A stretch of 5,452 nucleotides of DNA from Gammaproteobacteria bacterium (GTDB lineage: Bacteria; Pseudomonadota; Gammaproteobacteria; Arenicellales; DRJH01). The notes beneath the pieces were generated by a model. The model was not told the DNA's origin, ran no database searches, and worked only from the letters and a program-made list of their open reading frames with translations. Below, one piece after another: positions 1 to 4,621 of this stretch. Numbering within the stretch: position 1 is the first letter of the stretch; the number at the start of each line of letters is the position of its first letter. The stretch is taken from positions 1-5,452 of the forward strand of contig DRJH01000032.1 in the NCBI GenBank assembly GCA_011052285.1. Reading direction: 5' to 3'. The position numbers and the translations under genes were made by a program.

Positions 1-385
1 AGACGAAGTCAACTTCGATCGTCACCTGTTCCAGCTTGTAGTTGACGAATACAAGGCCGATCCGACCCTGTTGCTGAAGAGTTGTATTCTGAACTTCGGC
101 GGATTCTGGTTCCTGGGAAAATCCTCGAGTGCCACATATCTGAATATGGCGCTGGTCGGGCCATTGTTGTTAATTGCGGGTTGGGGAACGTATTCCGGCT
201 ACAGGCGGAGGTTCAATATCACTCCCTTGATCATCGTTATAGGGATCTTCATCGTGCCGCACCTCCCGATACTCGGGGTTGCGAGGTATCATATTCCCCT
301 GATCCCGTTTCTGGTGATTCTCGCGACTATTCCGTTTATGAAGGGCCCGGTTAGTGGTGGTCAGAACTATCAGTTTGCTCTTTGA
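1..385 (+). CDS. C-terminal part of a GT39/ArnT-like membrane glycosyltransferase (5' end outside window)
   Basis: The last 127 residues of a polytopic membrane protein are visible; the first full codon is at position 2 and the stop TGA is at 383-385. A soluble stretch (RHLFQLVVDEYKADP) leads into at least three hydrophobic segments: about residues 43-65, 76-94 and 103-119 of the visible part. The segment reading PHLPILGVARYHIPLIPFL resembles the C-terminal end of dolichyl-phosphate-mannose mannosyltransferase/ArnT-like (GT39, PMT_2) proteins, where an ARYR(L/I)P..PFL pattern is common. Known members use a polyprenyl-phosphate sugar as donor and transfer it on the periplasmic side. The catalytic N-terminal loop is outside the window, so substrate and activity cannot be judged. 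The last 35 bases overlap the end of the convergent gtrA-like gene. Another multi-pass membrane glycosyltransferase family remains possible. Confidence 0.72.
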   Translation, partial: DEVNFDRHLFQLVVDEYKADPTLLLKSCILNFGGFWFLGKSSSATYLNMALVGPLLLIAGWGTYSGYRRRFNITPLIIVIGIFIVPHLPILGVARYHIPLIPFLVILATIPFMKGPVSGGQNYQFAL

Positions 386-854
386 ACGTGAAGGTCGAGT
401 TTAGCGAATAGGTGAGAACTGAAGCCAGAAAAGTGGCCAGTGCAAACGCAGAGCCTCCGGCGTATTCACCCAGCAGCCTCTCCACCGGTAACCCGTACCG
501 AATCGACATCGACATAATCGTCGTTGCCAGCAAGCCTGCGATGGCGATGAGGCTAAAACGGGTGAAAGCCCCGACGTGCCCGCTAACCAGTTCCCGCGCA
601 CTGAAGGTCACATTGCGGTGGCCATAGTAGCTGCAAATAATACCCACTGCGTATGCCATAACGACGGAGAGGGCATAGTAAGCCGGAGTGTCCGCAGGCA
701 GCATGAATGCGAACAGCTCTCTCAGAAGAATGGTGAGCACGCCAACGACAGCACCTACGAATAAATACCTGAGATAGGTAGACGCATGTTCTGACAGCCG
801 GGTCGATTCAACTTCCATAGCAGATGATTTGGTATTCGAGATGCCGGGCGTCAC
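351..854 (-). CDS. gtrA: GtrA-family small membrane protein (putative polyprenyl-phosphate-sugar translocase)
   Basis: A 167-residue protein with four predicted membrane segments (about residues 29-51, 59-78, 99-118 and 134-152), the size and topology of the GtrA family (PF04138). Family-like features are RYLFVGAVVGVL at the first helix, SYYGHRNVTF after the second, and YSLNSTFTF at the end, matching the usual N-R-x-[WY]-[TV]-F-type motifs. GtrA proteins are thought to flip polyprenyl-phosphate-linked sugars to the periplasm. I chose the GTG at 852-854 because it overlaps the upstream TGA as GTGA, giving translational coupling; an AAGG lies only 4 bases upstream, a short spacing. ATG at 816-818 (residue 13) is the alternative but has no visible Shine-Dalgarno. 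The reading frame stays open further upstream, but that extension lies inside the upstream gene and is not GtrA-like. Substrate is unknown. Confidence 0.85.
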   Translation of the reverse strand: MTPGISNTKSSAMEVESTRLSEHASTYLRYLFVGAVVGVLTILLRELFAFMLPADTPAYYALSVVMAYAVGIICSYYGHRNVTFSARELVSGHVGAFTRFSLIAIAGLLATTIMSMSIRYGLPVERLLGEYAGGSAFALATFLASVLTYSLNSTFTFKEQTDSSDHH

Positions 855-2065
855 TTGACCTTGAGGCCCAGAACCGCAAGCGCGAAACCGGAGAACATCC
901 ACTGTACCCCCATAGCAATTGACGTAACGGCTGGAATAACAATGCGGAGACTCTGCTCGGTAGGCAGATTTCCGAATCCTGCAGCCTGCCAGTACAGTAC
1001 TGCTCCGATCAGACCGGCAACGCCGGCCAGCACCAGGCCCAGTCCAGCCAGCAATCCCCACTCGACCAACGGCATGCTTAACAGCTTTTTGACACGAGCG
1101 TCAGGGTTAAGCACCCCTTGTTGCACGGCGACCACCTTCGTATAGACGGCGAAGAACAAAGTCTGGAACCCAACCAGCATGCCTATTGCGGAGACGAGCA
1201 GCGTGTTGATGGAGAAATTCAGGCCGCCGATCTTCACTGGCCCCCATACAAGAGTAACGAAACCTAACAGGCTTACCAGGGTCAGAAGTGCGCCAGGAAA
1301 GAGAAACAGCCACTTCGGCGAGTGCAACAGCATAAAACGCAGGTGCCGCCAGCCGTCACGCCAACTCTGCAGATGAGGCGCTTTGCTGCGTCCGTCCGGG
1401 CGTAGTGTGATGGGAACCTGGTCAATCTCCAGTTGGGCGAAAGTGGATTTAACCACCATCTCCGACGCGAACTCCATTCCGGTGCAGTGCAGATCCAGGC
1501 CCACAATGGCATCCTTGCGGAATGCTCGCAGACCACAGTGGAAATCGTCGACCGGTGATCTGAAAAAAATACGCCCAAGCCCGGAAAGTACGGGGTTCCC
1601 GATCCAGCGATGTTTCCAGGGCATGGCCCCTGGCATAATTGTTCCGCCTCCTTTGGGGAGGCGACATCCCATCACCAGCTCTGCGCCGCCGCGGAGTTTT
1701 TCAACAAAGCGTGGCAGCTCCCCGAAGTTGTAACTTCCGTCCGCGTCTCCCATCAGTATGTATTGGCCTTTTGCCGCCATGATCCCTCCGAGGAGAGCGC
1801 TGCCATAACCCCGCTGGGGGATGTTTACTACACGGGCGCCGGCGCTTTCTGCGATGGCTTGGGAGCCGTCGGTGCTGCCGTTGTCCGCGATAACAACTTC
1901 GCCGGATATTCCTGCATCCTCTATGGCCTTTCTGGCCTCCTGGATGCAAGCCTGCAAGGTCTCGCTTTCGTTGAGGCATGGCATCACAACAGAGACTTCC
2001 AGTGTTTGTGAATTTGTCCCGGATGAAAGCTGTCCATCGGTCGTCTTAGCGTGTCGGTCTGGCAT
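851..2065 (-). CDS. GT2 polyprenyl-phosphate-sugar synthase-like glycosyltransferase with C-terminal membrane domain
   Basis: A 404-residue protein. Residues about 23-240 form a GT-A fold domain of the dolichol-phosphate mannosyltransferase/GtrB type: VSVVMPCLNE (24-33), DNGSTDGS (61-68), the metal-binding DADG (107-110), MPWKHRWIGNPVLSG (148-162), DFHCGLRAFR (174-183) and an amphipathic RDGWRHLRFML stretch (236-246). Four hydrophobic segments follow (about 252-274, 283-308, 335-358, 375-402), ending in the family-like QWMFSGFALAVLGL. Such enzymes transfer a sugar from a nucleotide donor to a polyprenyl phosphate at the inner face of the cytoplasmic membrane. The sugar cannot be read from sequence. 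The start ATG (2063-2065) has an AGGA seven bases upstream. It is first in a two-gene unit with gtrA, overlapping it by four bases, and is G+C-richer than the right-hand cluster. The short hydrophilic N-terminus (residues 1-22) is not conserved in the family as I know it. Confidence 0.88.
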   Translation of the reverse strand: MPDRHAKTTDGQLSSGTNSQTLEVSVVMPCLNESETLQACIQEARKAIEDAGISGEVVIADNGSTDGSQAIAESAGARVVNIPQRGYGSALLGGIMAAKGQYILMGDADGSYNFGELPRFVEKLRGGAELVMGCRLPKGGGTIMPGAMPWKHRWIGNPVLSGLGRIFFRSPVDDFHCGLRAFRKDAIVGLDLHCTGMEFASEMVVKSTFAQLEIDQVPITLRPDGRSKAPHLQSWRDGWRHLRFMLLHSPKWLFLFPGALLTLVSLLGFVTLVWGPVKIGGLNFSINTLLVSAIGMLVGFQTLFFAVYTKVVAVQQGVLNPDARVKKLLSMPLVEWGLLAGLGLVLAGVAGLIGAVLYWQAAGFGNLPTEQSLRIVIPAVTSIAMGVQWMFSGFALAVLGLKVK

Positions 2066-2189
2066 GTCGCAATCCTGGTTATTGTAATAAAATTAAGTGC
2101 TTATTTTACTTGATAGGAAATCAGCTCGCCAGTGCCCAACAACCCCCTACGGTACAAATATCGTTCACACTCAATTGCTCATGCTAGTA

Positions 2190-2206
2190 TGGCATGAAAT
2201 ATGCCA
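2190..2206. repeat. Perfect 6-bp inverted repeat with 5-bp spacer (possible operator)
   Basis: TGGCAT-GAAAT-ATGCCA is seen directly. It lies directly after, and shares one base with, a TGCTAGTAT extended -10-like element (2182-2190). The short symmetric arms fit a dimeric regulator's binding site better than a terminator, as there is no following T-run. It could be chance in AT-rich DNA. Confidence 0.35.
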
Positions 2207-2211
2207 AATAA

Positions 2212-2237
2212 CCTGACTGGGGTGCCGGGTGGTCAGG
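2212..2237. repeat. Inverted repeat CCTGAC / GTCAGG with G-rich 14-bp loop
   Basis: CCTGAC (2212-2217) is complementary to GTCAGG (2232-2237), with a G-rich 14-base loop between. It begins six bases after the first inverted repeat and stands out as the G+C-rich patch of the intergenic region. It might be an operator or an RNA hairpin in a long leader. No U-tract follows, so it is not a canonical intrinsic terminator. Confidence 0.3.
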
Positions 2238-2293
2238 AAGCCCATTTTACATTATAAATAATTATGGTTATCAGAGTGTTGCATGTTAATAGA

Positions 2294-2302
2294 TGCTATA
2301 TT
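2294..2302 (+). promoter_or_regulatory. Candidate extended -10 element for the wzy cluster
   Basis: TGC followed directly by TATATT matches the TGn-TATAAT form of an extended -10 at five of six hexamer positions. It sits 69 bases before the wzy start, and an AT-rich stretch (2250-2268) upstream could act as an UP-like element. The -35 position (2274-2279, GAGTGT) is poor, which extended -10 promoters tolerate. This is a visual match only. Confidence 0.25.
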
Positions 2303-2371
2303 TCGTGTCTTAACCTGTATTAATTATCATAGTTAGCAAATCGAGAGCGCCGCCGAATTTATCAAACCAGC

Positions 2372-3613
2372 ATGATCACACAGAGAGTAGTTATTAATTG
2401 GGTGTTAGTGTACTTGTTGCTATTTCTTAGCGGCACCTGGCGATTTAATCTGTCAGCCAATAAGTACCTTGTTCTTGGTTTTTTAGTCGCTTTAACTGCA
2501 TGGTTTTTGTTCACGGATCGTAAGATCAGCGACAGATTTCTGTTTTATGCCATCGTTTTTACCGGTTTCCTGTTTTCGTTAAGTCTGTATACAGGCGGCG
2601 GGATTACTTTACTTTCAGTAATTTCAGCACTGATGAAGTTACTGATTGCGTATTTTATACTTAAAACGGTAGGTTCGAGTTTTACGGAGACATATATAAA
2701 GTTAGTTGTGTTTTTAGCGGTAGTAAGTCTGTTTGGCTACACGACGGACAAGTTCTATTTGTTTGAAGGATTGGTCCGTAAGTTGCCGCCTGTCGATGAA
2801 TATGGTTTCGAAGGTATATTTTATCTGTATAGGTTTCCCTGGCACATTGAAAGAAATAACTCGATATTTTTCGAACCCGGAGCATACCAGGTCTTCTTGA
2901 ATGCGGCACTGTTCATGCTGTTTTTTGCTAAGACAAGTTTCGGGAGCCGTACTATATGGGTCTACATCACTATTTTGGTGGCAACATTGGTAACAGCTTT
3001 TTCTACGACCGGATTTTTGATATTCGCTGTTATGTTCTTCTTGTTTCTACTCAAGAGCCAGGTTGCCAGTTTTACTGGAAAGATTGTAATTATAGGGATT
3101 TTCTTCGTGGTCGTTGGTGCATTTTCTACCCAGTTTTATTCAACATTTATTGTCAAACTCAACGATTACCTCACCGCAGGCGAATTCGAAACTGGCGGAA
3201 GTGCCCGGTCCCGTAGCAACGACAGCATGACAGACCTTAAGATATTCAGAAAGCATATATTTGGTGTGGGTTACGACAACTATGTGAAAGAATTTTCCTC
3301 GGTAGGGAGAGTGTTCGTAGAGGAGGGGTCTTCCAATGGTGTTACCAGAACACTGGCAGTAATGGGTTTGCCTTTTAGCTTGTTTTTGTTCGGCTCATTT
3401 TACTGGGCCATCAAAAAATTGCTAGGTGATTTTATGTTAGCTTCTGCTGCATTCGGGATGGTAATACTATTTTTGGCCGGAGAATCATACTACGTGATAA
3501 CGCCGGTCAGTATGGCGATAATTGCAGCTGCGTTTGTATTTGATCGCAGATCAGAAAAAAGGGAACCACAACGCGATACACGAGAATTGCCGAATCAGGC
3601 AGAGTGGCCTTAG
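2372..3613 (+). CDS. wzy: Wzy-like O-antigen/capsule repeat-unit polymerase
   Basis: A 413-residue, strongly hydrophobic protein with roughly ten membrane segments, the usual size of Wzy-type polymerases. Recognisable features are RNNSIFFEPGAYQVFLN (161-177), a form of the R-S-x-[FY]-x-EPG motif seen in O-antigen polymerases; STTGFLIF (211-218), like the S-x-TG helix; and a large periplasmic-type loop (about 260-325) with GSARSRSNDS, IFGVGYDNY and SSNGVTRTLAVMGLP. The proposed role is joining lipid-linked oligosaccharide repeats in the periplasm. The start ATG has no clear Shine-Dalgarno, but no start codon lies between it and the in-frame stop at 2330-2332. Translation initiation may therefore be weak. 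The gene is A+T-rich (sampled lines 19-23 G+C per 60). Residues about 391-413 form a highly charged tail overlapping a possible gene relic in another frame. Polymerase family members diverge widely, so a related membrane ligase is possible but less likely. Confidence 0.8.
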   Translation: MITQRVVINWVLVYLLLFLSGTWRFNLSANKYLVLGFLVALTAWFLFTDRKISDRFLFYAIVFTGFLFSLSLYTGGGITLLSVISALMKLLIAYFILKTVGSSFTETYIKLVVFLAVVSLFGYTTDKFYLFEGLVRKLPPVDEYGFEGIFYLYRFPWHIERNNSIFFEPGAYQVFLNAALFMLFFAKTSFGSRTIWVYITILVATLVTAFSTTGFLIFAVMFFLFLLKSQVASFTGKIVIIGIFFVVVGAFSTQFYSTFIVKLNDYLTAGEFETGGSARSRSNDSMTDLKIFRKHIFGVGYDNYVKEFSSVGRVFVEEGSSNGVTRTLAVMGLPFSLFLFGSFYWAIKKLLGDFMLASAAFGMVILFLAGESYYVITPVSMAIIAAAFVFDRRSEKREPQRDTRELPNQAEWP

Positions 3614-3692
3614 AGATAACCGAATCTTGATAGCGGGTACTGATTCTGTAGTCGCTGCCAGCATTGATATGAAACCCAGGAATAGTGCCTGA
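3561..3692 (+). pseudogene. Possible C-terminal relic of a hexapeptide-repeat acyltransferase
   Basis: In the frame +1 to wzy, 43 codons end at TGA 3690-3692. They read like a left-handed beta-helix C-terminus: GNHNAIHENCRI (1-12), a DN at 19-20, ILIAG (22-26), SVV (29-31), SI (34-35) and PRNS (39-42). Typical acetyltransferases read near G(D/N)..I.ENCRI...IGDN..IAAGSVV..SI.PNS. Residues I6, I12, I24 and V30 keep the six-residue spacing. The stop overlaps the next gene's ATG (TGATG), as expected for an old operon junction, and fills a gap otherwise odd in a packed cluster. No N-terminal part of such a gene is visible: the frame is closed by TAA at 3519-3521, and wzy occupies the DNA. If real, it is what remained after a deletion or recombination, and its product is not made as such. 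Chance resemblance is a serious alternative. Confidence 0.35.
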
Positions 3693-4621
3693 TGAGCATC
3701 CCAAAAGTATCAGTACTCATGTCCGCCTATAACGCCTGGCCCTATCTGCCGGAAGCGGTTGAGTCAGTGCTTGCCCAGAGTTTTAGTGATTTTGAATTCA
3801 TTATTATAGACGATGGATCGACCGATGAAGGCGCGGTTTACCTGGATAGCATTTTGGATCCAAGGGTCAAGGTAATACACCAGGCGAATAAGGGGTTGGG
3901 CAAAGCCCTGAATAAATGGCTGCGTAGCTGTAAGGGCGAATACATTATGAGGGTGGATGCAGATGATCGCTGTTCCCCGCGCAAAATGGAAGAACAACTA
4001 GAATATCTGCGTGGTAACAGGGATGTGATAATGGTGGGGACACAAATCAGGTTTTTCGCGGACAACAACGTGCTGCCTGATATCAGTAAGTTGCCAATGT
4101 CTAATGACGCGATTGTTCGGGGTATGAGGAAGGGCTGGCACACAATGTGTCACGCTACAGTTATGTTTCGCAAAGTGCTACTGGATGAGATAGAAGGCTA
4201 CGTGGTAACCGGCGCCGGTGAGGACTGGGCATTTATTCTGGATGCATCCGCACACGGGAAATTGGCAAATCTGGGCGAAGAGCTTTATTACGTTAGAATG
4301 CATTCATCAAGTACTGCATGGCGCAACTCGACACGCATTATAGCAGGTCTCAGATATGCTATGGAACGCGCAGAAATGCAGGGAAAAGGGAGTGATTATC
4401 CGTTCGAACTGTTTATGGAAAAATGGAACAAACAAGGGCCTCTTGCGCGTTTGAACGTTAACATGAAAGGCCTTTCGCAAGTGCTTCACCGGCAGGCAGT
4501 CGTGAAGAAACTGCAAGGTCACCGGTTTTCCTCGTTATGGTACCTTGCGGGTGCAGCATTGCTCGACATGAATCGGACTTCGGGAGCCGTACTCAAGAGA
4601 CTGGGCAGGCACACTGGATGA
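3692..4621 (+). CDS. GT2 family glycosyltransferase, cytoplasmic
   Basis: A complete 309-residue enzyme with a standard GT-A domain: VSVLMSAYN (6-14) at the nucleotide-binding strand, IIIDDGSTD (37-45), the N-K-G-L-G-KALN stretch (66-74), the metal-binding DADD (89-92), WHTMCHATVMFRK (149-161), and GAGEDWAF (174-181), whose Glu-Asp is the usual catalytic-base position of inverting GT2 enzymes. No membrane segment is convincing, so it probably works at the inner membrane surface, adding one sugar to a lipid-linked repeat unit. The sugar and linkage cannot be predicted. The start ATG has AGGA at 3678-3681, ten bases upstream; its A is also the last base of the TGA closing the possible acyltransferase relic. 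The gene ends in an ATGA overlap with the next GT2 gene, so the pair are probably translated together. Base composition is intermediate (30/60 in one sampled line). Confidence 0.9.
   Translation: MSIPKVSVLMSAYNAWPYLPEAVESVLAQSFSDFEFIIIDDGSTDEGAVYLDSILDPRVKVIHQANKGLGKALNKWLRSCKGEYIMRVDADDRCSPRKMEEQLEYLRGNRDVIMVGTQIRFFADNNVLPDISKLPMSNDAIVRGMRKGWHTMCHATVMFRKVLLDEIEGYVVTGAGEDWAFILDASAHGKLANLGEELYYVRMHSSSTAWRNSTRIIAGLRYAMERAEMQGKGSDYPFELFMEKWNKQGPLARLNVNMKGLSQVLHRQAVVKKLQGHRFSSLWYLAGAALLDMNRTSGAVLKRLGRHTG

Larger units (their letters stand above)
2066..2371. promoter_or_regulatory. Divergent intergenic region with promoters for both transcription units
   Basis: This 306-bp gap separates the minus-strand GT2-gtrA unit from the plus-strand wzy cluster, so promoters in both directions are expected here. 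It is AT-rich overall, notably at 2250-2268 and 2285-2335, with a G+C-richer patch at 2212-2243. It holds two inverted repeats (2190-2206 and 2212-2237) and TGn-plus-AT-rich hexamers typical of extended -10 elements (TGC TAGTAT at 2182-2190; TGC TATATT at 2294-2302). Toward the minus strand, TAAAAT (complement of 2103-2108) with TGGCGA (complement of 2126-2131) at 17 bp is a weak candidate promoter. I saw no JUMPstart/ops-like GGCGGTAG element, no tRNA and no convincing small gene. The need for promoters is strong inference; the specific elements are weak. Confidence 0.6.

Noticed and set aside
855..1061. Upstream extension of the gtrA frame to an ATG at 1061 (a 236-residue version)
   Set aside because: The extra 69 residues lie wholly within the upstream GT2 gene, are Arg/Cys/Ser-rich and unlike GtrA. 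The family length fits a start at 854 or 818.
1383..1733. 116-residue plus-strand open frame opposite the same gene
   Set aside because: Basic, low-complexity composition (many Arg, Pro, Ser) with no family motif; an antisense shadow.
1610..2011. 133-residue plus-strand open frame opposite the GT2 gene
   Set aside because: It is antisense to a clearly coding GT2 domain, has no recognisable motif, and is expected by chance in G+C-rich coding DNA.
2201..2257. 18-codon open frame in the divergent intergenic region as a leader peptide
   Set aside because: No Shine-Dalgarno, no regulatory amino-acid run and no attenuator-like terminator after it.
2283..2336. 17-codon open frame just before wzy
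   Set aside because: Too short, no clear ribosome site, and overlaps the candidate -10 element.
2066..2371. JUMPstart/ops antitermination element, common before O-antigen and capsule clusters
   Set aside because: I looked for a GGCGGTAG-like core in the spacer and found none; the GCGCCGCCG at 2347-2355 does not match.
3507..3704. 65-residue minus-strand open frame spanning the wzy-GT2 junction
   Set aside because: No recognisable family and antisense to wzy and the spacer. The plus-strand relic reading explains this stretch better.
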